From contig BQKZ01000876.1 of the NCBI GenBank assembly GCA_036244855.1, forward strand, positions 30,999 through 94,998: a DNA stretch of 64,000 nucleotides, in the 5' to 3' direction. Position numbers and translations under genes: made by a program. The notes beneath the pieces were generated by a model. It had not been told where the DNA came from, made no database searches, and worked only from the letters and a program-made list of their open reading frames with translations. Source of the stretch: Temnopleurus reevesii (lineage: Eukaryota > Echinodermata > Echinoidea > Temnopleuroida > Temnopleuridae). Shown here one piece after another: positions 1 to 10,215 of this stretch (its first letter is position 1; every line of letters begins with the position of its first letter).

Positions 1-430
1 GCATTACATATCATTAACCAATGACCGGCCATATTAGATTTCAAAATGGCCGCCATTTGAAATTTACATTTGGACTAATCTGTGGGTGCAATGCTGCAAG
101 AAAATGTTGACTCAATTATTGGGTCTAGATGTATGGTGTGGAGGCAAGGAATCCAATGGTAAAAATCTGCAATACCATTGGACAGGCATATTGGATTTTA
201 AAATGGCCGCTATTTGATTTACATTTGCACCTCTGTCAGTGTTTGTCTAATGGCGCTAATGACTTGATTTCCATGTCTATATGTAAATGTGTTTAGGAGC
301 AAGTAATCCATTGATAACAATCTGCAATGTGTTTTCTTTTACCAATATAGGAGTGTTTAATTTATTGTATACATGTATTTTACCAATGGGCTGCCATATT
401 CAATTCTAAAATGATAATAATAATGATGCT
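1..430. repeat. Diverged relatives of the ATGGCGGCCAT tandem array
   Basis: TTCAAAATGGCCGCCATTTG (about 41-60) and TTTTAAAATGGCCGCTATTT (about 196-215) each precede similar text (GGCAAGGAATCC, AATCTGCAAT), in the same style as the array at 3300-4015. Ends in a GAT/AAT-rich tract near 413-450. Confidence 0.55.
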
Positions 431-454
431 GATGATGATGATTTTGATGATGGT

Positions 455-1010
455 CTCTTAACAGCGCCCGTGGCAATTACTCAAAATAATGTCTTACAAA
501 TTTCAATGTCCTAATCAATACTGTGGGTCATCTTTCGGTCAAAAAAATCCCAACGGATTAGGCAACAAATAGATTTAAGTTAGGTAGGACTTGAAGGTTT
601 CTTGGGTCTCTGCTCTCCTAATAAGTTGGGGAAGGATGTTCCCAAAATATTTGGTCCAGATATGTAAAGGCTCTTTCACCCCAGGTTGTATCGCTGGGAG
701 ATTCCCAGTCAGCAATGCTTGGACTGCTGATATGATGGTTTGTGACATGATGGCTTGTGCCAAGATAGAAGGTCTGATATGGGAGTAAGGAGCTAATTCC
801 TCTGGTAGCTTGGTTCAGACATTGACCAAACCCAGTGGTTTGATCGTGCGAGTTTCGGAGTATCTAACCCCACACATTTTCACGACCTCTCTTGACCATC
901 ATGTACTGCTGAAACTATCCGTTGGAGGGAGCAGCATTTCTTTAGTCCTTGCTGAGAGTTTCCTTGGCCAATTTCCGTGCATTTACTGGTTTGAGCATAC
1001 AGTATGATCT
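455..1010 (-). pseudogene. Decayed C-terminal end of a non-LTR retrotransposon reverse transcriptase
   Basis: Minus strand encodes an open 62-codon stretch ending NILPQLIRRAETQETFKSYL. This resembles the LP..IR..x..FK..L end of many CR1/L2/jockey-type polyproteins. It is followed by a short 3' sequence and a (CAT)n-like tail near 413-450. No catalytic core is present in the window. Family assignment is from motif memory only. Confidence 0.4.
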
Positions 1011-1479
1011 CTCATTGTTCTGACGCAGAGGACAACTACAGCAGAGACACAAACGAAAACTTAAATTCAAGCCTTATCTACACTGCCAATATAGTCTAAG
1101 TTTACTTCTAGCAAAGCTGGACACAGTGTCGCATTAAAGTAGAGGTTGACCCATTGACAGTGAACAAATCCTCTCTGGTCATAATCTAGCTGCCATTTCA
1201 TTTACAGCAAGGTATCGAAAACTAAATGAAGCTTGCTCCGATTGCCAGCCGCATGTTGTCCTCTTGTTGCAATTCCTGTACTTTATACTCTACCAGCAGA
1301 ACAATATCAATATGAATGGGATGTGTGAAACCAACCCCAGTGAGTTGCCAGTACTCTCATTATTTATCCCTTTGCTTTTCCAAGCGGCCATCACAATTTA
1401 TGCTCACCATGAAGACTCAACAAAACGACCACCACTTATTGCGTGATCATACATCACAGAACTTAGTCTGTACTGCCAC

Positions 1480-1516
1480 CATAGAGGTATAGCCTATACG
1501 GCTATATACCTCTATG
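1480..1516. repeat. 37-bp perfect-like hairpin flanked by ACTGCCAC direct repeats
   Basis: CATAGAGGTATAGCC is followed after a few bases by GGCTATATACCTCTATG. ACTGCCAC occurs immediately before (1472-1479) and after (1517-1524). Confidence 0.6.
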
Positions 1517-1719
1517 ACTGCCACCGACATTTCATCCCTTGATGATGCTGACTTCAACCTGAAAAGGGAATGGAATCTTGGCAAAAGACAACAATTTCTG
1601 TCCACTTGACCCCTGGTACGAAGATTCATCAGGTTTGCGTTTCATAAAGCTGTGCGTAGATATACACATGACCCTATGATATTCCGGTGATCCTTGCTCA
1701 CACTTAATGATAACTGTTG

Positions 1720-2011
1720 GCTCGCGCTAGATCGCACCGAAAGAAGGGTAACATTTAAGTCGGGACTACATCTGCGCACAGCTTTTATGAAACACAGCCC
1801 AGGTGTCAAGTTTTCCCGCAAAGCATGCGCCCCTCTGACTACGGTGTGGGGTGGGCCAATTAAGCCATCAGCTGATTGTCAGTGTGGAATAACTGAACAA
1901 ACTGCGCGCCACACCATTTTCCAGTACCTAAACCTCGGAGACCCAAGGGACCTGGCAAACCGAAGTCAAGCAAGGTCAGAGTCGCTTTCATTAAGACACT
2001 TGGCAATGTAA
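1720..2011 (+). pseudogene. Decayed non-LTR retrotransposon fragment with CxCG..Q...H motif
   Basis: An open frame contains FKSGLHLRTAFMKH and then CQCGITEQTARHTIF. The C-x-C-G-x(3)-Q-x(3)-H pattern close to the C-terminus is typical of non-LTR retrotransposon polyproteins. Upstream RT motifs are absent and the element is on the opposite strand to the fragment at 455-1010, so it is a separate remnant. Confidence 0.45.
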
Positions 2012-2536
2012 CCAAGCTTCTATCTTTTTTTAATAATATCAAAGAAGAACAGTCCTCTGAATGTTTACATGAGGTAAATGAGGTCATATCTGGAAGACAT
2101 GGCTTGCTGTACTCTGCCTCTCATTAATGACAAGTTGCATGTCATCCCATGCCAAACCATTCCGAAAAAGGGCCAAGGAACCTAAACAGCTCAGTCTTCT
2201 TGCTGTCCACTAAAAGGGAGTCCTTGGTATGGCTGCAACGTCGTTAGTGGTTTCCACATTGTCATGTGAACACTTGAGATGTAACCTTCAGGCAATTATG
2301 TCTGATGTTGATGTTCACCCGCCAGAGGATATTCTGAACCTCTTTGACATGGTCGCATCATGTACTTTCTTGATTAAAACAAATCCCTGTTGGTTTCCAG
2401 GCAACCATGCATGAGGATGAAAAATAAATGCCATATTTCTGTATCACTGCCACTGAAACTACAAATACAATTACTATTACAACCCTTACCACCACCAGAT
2501 CTATTCATTAGGTCCTTAGACCAGCATGCCAACAAC

Positions 2537-3130
2537 TTAAAGTGGACCTTCCTCCAGACATAGATTGTGCTCTCAGTGGAAGAAAAATAATACAATGATA
2601 AAACCGTAAAAATTCAGCAAAATCTGAAAATCCATTCAAAAGTTACGAATTTTCCAAGTTTTTATTTCCACTTCTCACGGGCTCCTTAAATTGGTAACCT
2701 ACAGGTACAAAATGGCTGCCAACATGGAGAACTCTCCATTCACTTTGTACACCAAATTTAACATTTTGTTCCTCTTAAAGAAAGGTAGACAAGGAATCAG
2801 CAGGATTCATTACAAAATGCATGCAGAATCAAGATGCCCATATTCTATTCAAACAGAAAAGTAAAATTGTGTCTTCTATTCTAGAAAAAGAAGAAAATTA
2901 GGAATTTCTGCGTATACAAAGTTAATGGGGAGTTTTCCATATTGACAGCAATTTTGTGCCTTTAAGTTGCCAATTTGAGGAGCCCATGAGCAGTAGTAAT
3001 CACAACTTTGAAAATTCATAACTGTTGAATGGATTGTTGGGTTTTGTTTAGATTGTTATTTTATTTTTATCATTGTATTTTTTTCCATTCACTAAAAGCA
3101 CATCGATGTCTCGATGGAGTTCCCCTTTAA
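2537..3130. mobile_element. 594-bp foldback element flanked by TTAA
   Basis: Left end TTAAAGTGGACCTTCCTCCA and right end (reverse complement) TTAAAGGGGAACTCCATCGA match, and inverted similarity continues inward: TCCATTCAAAAGTTACGAAT on the left against CATAACTGTTGAATGGA on the right. TTAA ends suggest a piggyBac-type target. No transposase frame; a non-autonomous element. Confidence 0.7.
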
Positions 3131-3312
3131 GGAATGGCTTTTTTAAATAAAACATGGTGGTCCATTGGTAAAAAAATGCACCTTTTTACTTGAATCATTG
3201 CCTCCTACAGCTGCAGCACTGCATTTAAAAATTGGAGTGGAGTGAAAAGCAGCATATAGAAAATAGTCTATAACTCAGCATTTACCCCACCGATGATCGC
3301 AAATGAATATTT

Positions 3313-4010
3313 GAAATGGCGACCATTTTGAAATCCAATATGGCTGCTAATCAGTTTAAAATATTCAATGCAGATTATTACTATTGCATTCCTTGTGTCC
3401 TGAAACATATATTTAAACATCACAATCAAGTTGATAGCAGCATTAGAACCATAAAATCTGAAACATGGTTTTTCGCACGGCGGCCATTTTGAAATCCAAT
3501 ATGGCGGCTAATTGGTTGAAAATATGTAATGCAGATTGTCACTATTCCATTGCTTGCCTCTAAAAACATATATTTAGACACCAGAATCGTGTAAAGAGCA
3601 AAATTATAACCGTATTTTATAGACATGGTTTTCACATGGCGGCCATTTTGAAATCCAAAATGGCCGCTAATTACGATAAGTACGCAGTGTATAATGTTAC
3701 CATTGAGTTCCCTGCCCCCCCCCCAAAAAAAAATATATATTTCGACAATCAATTTAAGTCAACAGCGGCAATAAACGAACAAGAATGGCAAAAATAGTTT
3801 TCAAATGGCGGCCATTTTGAAATCCAAAATGGCCGCTAATTACGATAAGTACGCAGTGTATAATGTTACCATTGAGTTCCCTGCCCCCCCCCCAAAAAAA
3901 AATATATATTTCGACAATCAATTTAAGTCAACAGCGGCAATAAACGAACAAGAATGGCAAAAATAGTTTTCAAATGGCGGCCATTTTGAAATCCAAAATG
4001 GCCGCCATCA
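3313..4010. repeat. Tandem array, 160-169 bp units with palindromic ATGGCGGCCAT core
   Basis: The word (G/A)CCATTTTGAAATCCAA recurs at 3322, 3483, 3642, 3811 and 3980, steps of 161, 159, 169 and 169. The last two full units are essentially identical, including a C-run/A-run and ATATATATTTCGACAATC; earlier units are diverged. Each unit begins with a quasi-palindrome CGGCCATTTTGAAATCC followed by AAAATGGCCG, which contains YY1-like GCCATTTT words. Confidence 0.85.
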
Positions 4011-4021
4011 AGCCTCGAATT

Positions 4022-4599
4022 TTGAGTGGCCCAATATCTGGAAATGTTTGCAATGCATTAATGCACATTTGTGCCCAATTTGGTGCTTGTATCAAAAAGT
4101 GCACAATTGGTCAGCTTATCCGCCTCACTATAGCGTCTTGCACTTGTGACAAATAACATATTTTGCAAACATAAAAGATGACATATAGTTTTCATAATTG
4201 GGGCCCTGTAAGCTACCATTTACCAATCTCTGTGTAGGATCCCCAAAGAAAAATATGTAAATGGAAGCTTTCTCTTTTGAGCTTAACCTGGGCTTTAGGG
4301 AAGAGAGCAAAAGTCTCTATGGGTTCTGCCTGCATCCTCCCCCATAGAATACAGCCATTAATGACTGCATGCCAAGACCGTTCTCTATTCTTATCTGATA
4401 TCCTTGTTCCATCGCATGCTGCCTGTGATCACAGTATAATCCCCGTTCTCCTCCATGCTAAATGGAATGTCTATCAATACTTGGAGGCAGAATAAGGTCA
4501 TTAAAAGGGATTATATTCATTTGATTTATACTTCAGGTAAAGTGCAGGTTGAACCCACAAGGACTTTTGCTCTCTTCCCTTAGTGTAAAATGGACTCAC
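4022..4599. other. Region downstream of gelsolin exon 6, no further exon seen
   Basis: Intron sequence after the donor at 4599. It contains an imperfect inverted repeat: plus-strand GGGAAGAGAGCAAAAGTC near 4302-4325 recurs on the minus strand near 4590-4565, just inside the intron. No coding signal of domain G2/G3 is recognisable. Confidence 0.5.
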
Positions 4600-4734
4600 C
4601 ATAAACTTTTCTTTTGAGTCGCTGTCTTTGCCAATCCAAGTGTAGAACATTTCTCCTGTATCCAGAATGTATATATCACCAGAGTCCAACTTACTCCTAG
4701 GGAATTTGTCTCCCTTCTTTACATTGGTGCATAT
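4600..4734 (-). CDS. Gelsolin-like gene, coding exon 6 (domain G2 core)
   Basis: 45 codons, phase 0, acceptor TTTCATATAG, donor GTGAGT. Encodes [40 protein letters not shown] and [17 protein letters not shown] is the G2 equivalent of the SGDxFILD strand with its GD calcium pair. This is the last exon recognisable in the window. Confidence 0.9.
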
Positions 4735-7700
4735 CTATATGAAATATCAGAAAAAAGTGATATCCTTGCATTAATCACATTCATTGACAATGAATACATC
4801 AGTTGTTTCCTCCAACCCTGGCAGGCTCACTCCCAGGGAAGTGTATAACACATCAATATTTAAAAAATGGTGAGCCCCTCAATAAGCACAAAGATTTTCA
4901 TTAGAACCCAATCTCATCTCGCCCCCTTGTACAGGTCAACAAACATTCCTCACGCCCTTTCATGATGAATTTCCTACAAAGCCTGCATAGGCTTTGTAGG
5001 ACCCGTCGTAAAGGGTGGAGATGGGGCCTGTAACATAAAGGAGATATGACAAATTGAAAATTAATTGTAAATCTATGGTGCGCGCTTTGCCATAGACTTG
5101 CCATCAATATTTATTGTAAGTTTGATTGTAAAAATGAATAGTTTGGGGTTGAATCTATCAGATTTTATTAGATATTTACCTCTGTGGCACTTGCTCCTGG
5201 GATTGTATCAACAGTGGAAGAGTATTGGAGAATATTCCTTTAAGAAGTACTACATATCTACGGTCAATGGCAAGAAACCCACATAAATTTAAATATATTA
5301 GTACATTGGCCTATTCCATTTTAGCAAAAAAGTAAGCCTCAGTTCGTCAGGAAAATTTAAGGTCGGAACATTTTCAGATGGAGTATCGGTAGAGGGAAAC
5401 CAAAGAATTTGTGAGAGGCCTTATAAAGTGATTTTAGACATAAATTAATAGTTTTGGGTTGGATCTATATGATTTGATTGGATATTTACCTCTGTAGCAC
5501 TGAATTTCTTGCTCTTGGGGTCCCTGCGACAGTGGAAGAGTCTTGGAGAGTATTCTTGGGGTTTGACGTGCCTGAAGCCAGAATCAGCACCACCTGACAA
5601 GTACCTTCAGGGAGAAAAAAAGATAATGAATATTTCAAGAAAAATTATGCAATAGACCGATTTAACTTATATATTCAAATCTATGCATATTCCCAAGACC
5701 GGTTAGTAACGAAGTACAATACTGGGAATCTAGTTTGCATACAATACTTTCTGCTCTGTCGGGCAAGCCTCAGGCAAGCTTTAGGGTTATCAAGAACAAC
5801 CTTTGTGTTAAAAGTGTGCATAAACTTTGCAGCTACTTGTAAACTCGCCTATTGAGCACAGTTAATACATTATATGAACATGTATTAATCATTCAAACAA
5901 AATTTATAATGCACCACACCAGCCCAGCGTGTGAACACGTGTACTTCTAGTGGAGACCATTCAAACGTAATAATGCTTATGGACACATACATAGAGATTA
6001 TGTGTGTGTTCCTATAATTAATGTAATTATATGTACAGTCAAAGTATAATGCTGCAAGTGACTCCAGAAATTTTAAATAAAGTACTTAATTATTCATTTA
6101 TAGCCAAAATCAAATTAGAGGACTCTTAATCAAATCTTGTTTATCATCAGCTACAAAACAGCAACATCACCACCACTAAATTGACATGGTGGCAGCAGTG
6201 GGATGCAAACCCACGTCATCGTTATATTACATTAAAGGGTATCTGAGGCAAAAAATCATAATCTGCTTGTTGGTAGTATACAAAAATATAATCCCTGTAA
6301 ACGTTCCATGGTGATATCGTTGTTTATGTCCCTCCTCGCTGAGAGTGCATAGACTGCAAGCACATACCCTAGGCTTTCAGGGTGTGCATGCGCACTGTGT
6401 GAAAACATCACAAATAGCATTGTTCTTTCCTACAGCCTAGGCGAATGCAGTGTGTCATGTAGTGAGGATTGAATAATCTATATCAGGCTCACACAGAAAG
6501 CCTAGGGTCTGTAATTTACAGACTAGAGAGTGCACGCATTTCTTTACACGCAAAGCTATGGAGATGGATTGAGGTCTCTACTGCATGCACTGAATAAAGC
6601 AATAATGTGCAAAGTGAATTGGGAGGACCTAAACTATGATAAAGCCCAGTCCATGACATTAAAAAGTGTTTATTTTTCAAAATATTGAATTTTTAAAGCT
6701 GACCAATTCTCATGAAATGAAGTGAAAAAAATGACACGAGCTGTCGTTCTAACTTGCCCTCACCAAATCGCAAGAGAATACTTACGTCATGTTCTTGAAG
6801 TAAGTTTTGAAGAGATCTGATTCGTTGCCCATGACCTCTCTGTGTTGTACAGGCTTGTCATCAAGGTACGTGTCCAGTTCCACGGTCTTATATGCCGCTG
6901 TCCCATACTCGTCCTGAAAAAGTAAAAATTATTTTACAAAATGTGTGTTTTTATTCAATATTTCATATGTTACTAAAGTACAGTCAACTCTGCATAAGTC
7001 GAACTTGTCTAAGTCGAATAATTGCCCAAGTCGATGTGATTTTCTGGAACAAATCATACAAAACCAGTGTTATTAGCCTCTTCTAAGTCGAAATTCTCAT
7101 AAGTCGAACAGATTTGTGTGGTCCCAACAGATTCGACTTAGGCAGAGTTACCTGTATTTGAAAACGGATGTTTAAAATATTCTGCAAAATTTATATTAGA
7201 AAGACAGGAAACAAGAGGGATTCAAACATTTTTTTTCTGGGATAGTTATTGGTTTGTAGCTCATAGAATATTGACTGCAAAATATTAACCTTGATGCATT
7301 GAGTTTGCTACATTTGATAATGCCTGATGTATACATTCATGAATTAGTTCATATTGATTTACATACTGGTATTCATATTGGTTTACAAAAATTATTTTTA
7401 AATAAGGTCCTATCAGAGTGGTCATGTTAAATACTACAATATTTTAAAATGAGTACGCTATTACTACTCAACTGTCAGCAAATACATACCTGTGTAGAAT
7501 GTTTCCCTATCCAGAAATGGACGTCATAATTTAGCTCGTCGCTGTCTTTCTCTTTCTGTAGGTGAAGAAAAAAAGAGAGTGAGAAGTCTTAATTCATGTG
7601 AATGCAGGAAATGAGGTTTTTCCTTCAGTGGCCAATGCAATGGGAATTATTGATTGGTGAGACATTGAGGGCTTAATATGTTAAAAGGTATCTGAGATAA

Positions 7701-9770
7701 GGGTATCTGAGGCAATCTGACGGTCGTATCCCCAAGAACATGCTTTACGGTGAATGAGTGCGGAGGTTAGTCCCATTGGAGGACCAAAACTGCGATTCAA
7801 GGATGTTTGTAAGTGGGACTTAAAGCTGGCTGGATTCGACCTGAACTCTGGAAAGCAGCAGTCACAAATGGCGCAAAGAGGGCATAACGATCACGAAACG
7901 AAAATATGACTGAAAAGTGTGCAAAGGGGAAAGCAAAATCAGTCTTTTGTGTGCAATAATTGCACAAGAGATTGCCACTCTAGAGCAAGGTTGTACAGTC
8001 ACTCCAGAAATTGTCATCAAGCACAATGATGGTTTGACTCTATGTTTTACTTATACTTGCGCTACACCATCGTCTTTCGAGATGAGTGGATGCCAGAGAG
8101 GAGCAAAAAATAATAATAATAACAATTTGCGAGTTTAAAGTATACATACTATAAATCCAACTCATCTAAACAACACATGACATTGAAAAGATGATTCAGT
8201 ACATATATTTAATCATAACAACCAAAACTAACTCCAACAGTAAAACAATGTAATCCTTTTAATTTGTGATCATACTTACAGATCAAAATTGACCTAAGTC
8301 AGAGTTCAAGACAATAAAAAGAATAATGATAATAAATTAAATTTATATAGAGCACATATCCACTCTGCAGAGTTATCAAGGCACTTTGCATGATTGTTAC
8401 CCTGGCTCTGGCCAGGCAGCCACCAGCGCACTTGGCATTTCAAGGAATTCCTGCCAGATACCAATCCACCTCGAGTGGGTTCAGTTCAGCACATTCTGGA
8501 TGAATTTCTTGAAGGAAATTTATGCAAGGAGTGGAATTCAAACCCACAACCCTCCGGTTGAAAGGCAAGAGTGAGAACCACCACACCATGGCGCTTCTGC
8601 AATGACATTATCAGTTGTGTGAACCCAGTACTACTACTTACATATGTGTTGAGGCGAATGTATGAATCAGATCTTAAAAGCTGTATACTGGTCTTTGTCC
8701 CAGTATTCAATTTTGAACTTGACTATTCTCCAGATTTGAAGACCAACTCTCTGACTGCCCTATATCAGACAAACTTTTAACATTTGGGGCAATCAAAATG
8801 ATCCTATCAGCAGTTTGAACCACGAAGATACTTACATATGTGTTGAGAAGAATGTATGAGTCGCCATCGTAAAAACTGCCATACTGATCTTTGTCCCAGT
8901 GTTCAATTTTGAACTTCACTATTCTCCAGATTTGAAGACCAACTTTCTGTCCGCATCCTTTCCAGGCGGGTTCTGACTCGGCTGCTTCTTTCTTAACCTA
9001 AGTATAGAAAGAGGGAACATTGAATTTATGTTCATAAATTTTATGTATTTTATATTTTTCATAATTGATGTGTTTCTTAGCTTTTCACCTTTTATTTCAT
9101 TACTTTTTTTTTATAAAAGTCTTTGGGAACTGTATTCTAATCAGAAATCTTTTCCTTTGTCAGTGATAGACACATACCATCATTATCCATTATTTAGACA
9201 TAAAATTACATCAAATTAACTTTTAACCATCTTGTTATTTCCTTTTACAATCATGAAGGAAATATGAGTTTGCTTCCATTGAGCCCTCAACTAGCCTCAG
9301 AGGACAACTTTACCCAAAGTTATTAATTCATTCCCAAATATCCTAAATGCTCTGTGTACAGTACTGGTTGTGGACCATTGAAGAAAAACTACTGTATCTA
9401 GCCATGTCTACATTCATAAACGGCCATTCTCAATCATGAAGTAAAAAAAGAGCTTGAGCTTTCGATCCTAGCAGAATCTTAGTCATAAGCAAAAGTTCTT
9501 TTTATTCATTCTCAACCATGTTAGACAATATTAAAAGTAAAAAAAATCCTGACTTTGATTATTTGTATTAGTCTCAAACCTCTAGACCTCGGGAGTGAAT
9601 TTCTGTATGGTGTAACACGAATCAACAGTGCGTTATTTGATGACTATTGCACTCTCATGCATTTCATTATTATTAGTATTCCAATTCATACCATTTACCT
9701 GTTTTTCTGTGTCTGACCCGAAGAGGGCAAGATTTGAGTCTTGCCAATCATATTGCTTGGCCTTCTGCAT
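4600..9770 (-). CDS. Gelsolin/severin-like actin-severing protein, 5' six coding exons (3' end outside window)
   Basis: Calcium-regulated F-actin severing and capping protein of the gelsolin superfamily, expected in the cytosol. Six exons join in frame: 9770-9699, 8997-8836, 7555-7490, 6913-6786, 5604-5490 and 4734-4600 (72+162+66+128+115+135 = 678 nt, 226 codons, no stop). Every junction is GT/AG and phases match (0,0,0,2,0). Gelsolin domain 1 runs about residues 34-140: [39 protein letters not shown], the actin-binding helix [14 protein letters not shown], and FKTYF. Domain 2 starts at [12 protein letters not shown] (147-158) and reaches [12 protein letters not shown] (197-208) and FYTWIGK. 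Gly-Asp pairs at 69-70 and 200-201 and Glu85 fit the type-2 calcium sites known for the family. A basic patch RRDPKSKK (169-176) lies where G2 contacts actin/PIP2. The rest of G2 and at least a third domain should follow but no further exon is seen between 4599 and 1. Severin, fragmin, CapG or full-length gelsolin cannot be separated without the 3' half. Confidence 0.93.
4973..5000. repeat. 28-bp perfect hairpin
   Basis: CCTACAAAGCC TGCATA GGCTTTGTAGG, an 11-bp arm palindrome 23 bp before the CCTGTAACATA element. Confidence 0.6.
5023..5130. mobile_element. Palindromic MITE-like element, family CCTGTAACATA, truncated copy in gelsolin gene
   Basis: Inverted orientation relative to 59053-59181: GGGGCCTGTAACATAAAGGA, AATTGAAAATTAATTGTAAA, TGCCATAGACTTGCC and ATATTTATTGTAAGTTTGAT align along nearly the whole element. 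The distal terminal repeat is missing and the sequence passes directly into the broken exon copy at 5131-5245. Confidence 0.65.
5131..5245 (-). pseudogene. Broken duplicate of gelsolin-like coding exon 5 (3' part)
   Basis: The minus strand repeats GAATATTCTCCAATACTCTT, CCACTGT and the exon end CACAGAGGTAAATAT with the following intron, matching 5450-5560. The reading frame carries TGA where the real exon has CGC (after CACTGT) and has small deletions. Its outer edge coincides with the end of a palindromic element at 5023-5130. Confidence 0.75.
5490..5604 (-). CDS. Gelsolin-like gene, coding exon 5 (start of domain G2)
   Basis: 115 nt between CCTGAAG and GTAAAT. Encodes [33 protein letters not shown] and FSATE, matching the G1-G2 linker and first strands of G2. 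The basic RRDPKSKK lies at the place of the family's phosphoinositide/actin-side contact. A copy carrying an in-frame TGA lies downstream at about 5131-5245. Confidence 0.9.
6232..6665. mobile_element. TTAA-type element, probable, right end uncertain
   Basis: Starts TTAAAGGGTATCTGAGGC, the terminal word of the elements at 14791-15140 and 58497-58804. Contains a repeated CTAGGCTTTC/AAAGCCTAGG inverted pair. The right end may be the TTAA near 6659. The adjoining 6185-6225 (TGGTGGCAGCAGTGGGATGC) resembles a decayed SINE head. Confidence 0.4.
6786..6913 (-). CDS. Gelsolin-like gene, coding exon 4 (G1 actin-binding helix)
   Basis: 128 nt between TTTTTCAG and GTAAGT-like GTAAG. Encodes [20 protein letters not shown], then [10 protein letters not shown] and [10 protein letters not shown]. 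The long [14 protein letters not shown] helix is the part of gelsolin domain 1 that inserts between actin subdomains 1 and 3. Ends two bases into a Thr codon. Confidence 0.92.
6979..7156. mobile_element. 178-bp MITE with AAGTCGAA-rich inverted ends (pogo/Tigger-like)
   Basis: Left TACAGTCAACTCTGCATAAG and right (reverse complement) TACAGGTAACTCTGCCTAAG, bounded by TA. Internal AAGTCGAA words repeat. Lies in the intron between gelsolin exons 3 and 4. Confidence 0.75.
7490..7555 (-). CDS. Gelsolin-like gene, coding exon 3
   Basis: 22 codons, phase 0, between TTCACCTACAG and GTATGT. Encodes [20 protein letters not shown] then TQ, the conserved [13 protein letters not shown] core of domain G1, including the Glu that completes its calcium site. 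Confidence 0.92.
7679..7730. repeat. Fragment of TTAAAGGGTATCTGAG element
   Basis: Two terminal words in tandem, TTAAAAGGTATCTGAGATAA and GGGTATCTGAGGC; no matching right end recognised. Confidence 0.4.
8336..8600 (-). mobile_element. tRNA-derived SINE, near full length
   Basis: Read on the minus strand it starts CGCCATGGTGTGGTGGTTCT (A-box TGGTGTGGTGG) and has GTGGGTTTGAATTCC (B-box GGTTTGAATTCC-like). It then runs through AATTTCCTTCAAGAAATTCA and TGGCAGGAATTCCTTGAAA to a tail CTCTATATAAATTTAA. Shares this body with the copies at 18925, 38976 and 55806. Confidence 0.8.
8636..8757 (-). pseudogene. Broken duplicate of gelsolin-like coding exon 2
   Basis: Closely matches 8836-8940 from GTTGGTCTTCAAATCTGG to the donor CATATGTAAGT. 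A 2-base deletion relative to the real exon shifts the frame so that TATACAGCTTTTAAGATC is followed by TGA. The splice donor is retained but the 5' third and acceptor are not recognisable. It lies inside the intron after exon 2, directly next to a SINE (8336-8600). Confidence 0.8.
8836..8997 (-). CDS. Gelsolin-like gene, coding exon 2 (start of domain G1)
   Basis: 54 codons in phase 0, between TTACTTAG and GTAAGT. Contains [28 protein letters not shown] and [16 protein letters not shown], the first strands of gelsolin domain 1 with the GD calcium-ligand pair. A frameshifted copy of this exon lies just downstream at about 8636-8757. Confidence 0.93.
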
Positions 9771-9811
9771 ATTGGGCTTGCGGTGTCAAAAGCTTCGAGT
9801 TCCACTTAATT
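9699..9811 (-). CDS. Gelsolin-like gene, first coding exon with start codon
   Basis: Acceptor TTTTTCAG ends at 9812 and donor GTAAAT begins at 9698. The start ATG is at 9770-9768 because the same frame has a TGA a few codons upstream inside this exon, so 9811-9771 is 5' untranslated sequence. The 24 codons begin [20 protein letters not shown], the usual N-terminal leader of invertebrate gelsolin-like proteins. Because the exon opens with a splice acceptor, at least one non-coding exon and the promoter lie further up (higher coordinates). Confidence 0.88.
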
Positions 9812-10164
9812 CTGAAAAATATAAGAAGAAATAAACATAAGAAGATTATCAACGTTATCTGTAGAATTAGAGAATTTACACATGTGTACATGCAAAAAAA
9901 ATGATTCTTTGGTTGCCCTTGAATACCATTTTCTTAAAGCATCAGTTGGCCAGAAACAGGTTGTAGTTCACATGACATTTATTATAATTTATTATCTGTG
10001 ATTATTCAAATTTAATGATTCAAAAAATCACGTTGGTCCATTTTCAGAGATTGGTCGGATGAGGCAAACCAGATGAAATGAACATTCTTTTGACCTCATG
10101 CTATTCCAAGCCTTTAAATTTCTCTAATATTAAGGACAAATACACAAAATTTGCATTTTGGAAT

Positions 10165-10215
10165 CACAGATTGAAAAGCACTAAGTTCCAGTTAATCTGA
10201 AAAGTATAAGAATAT
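10165..10215 (-). pseudogene. Partial copy of gelsolin-like first coding exon 5' edge
   Basis: TGAAAAGCACTAAGTTCCAG and TTAATCTGAAAAGTATAAG parallel the acceptor and 5' UTR part of the exon at 9784-9826 (TCAAAAGCTTCGAGTTCCAC and TTAATTCTGAAAAATATAAG). Only the acceptor region is duplicated, not the ATG. It sits upstream of the real exon. Confidence 0.5.
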
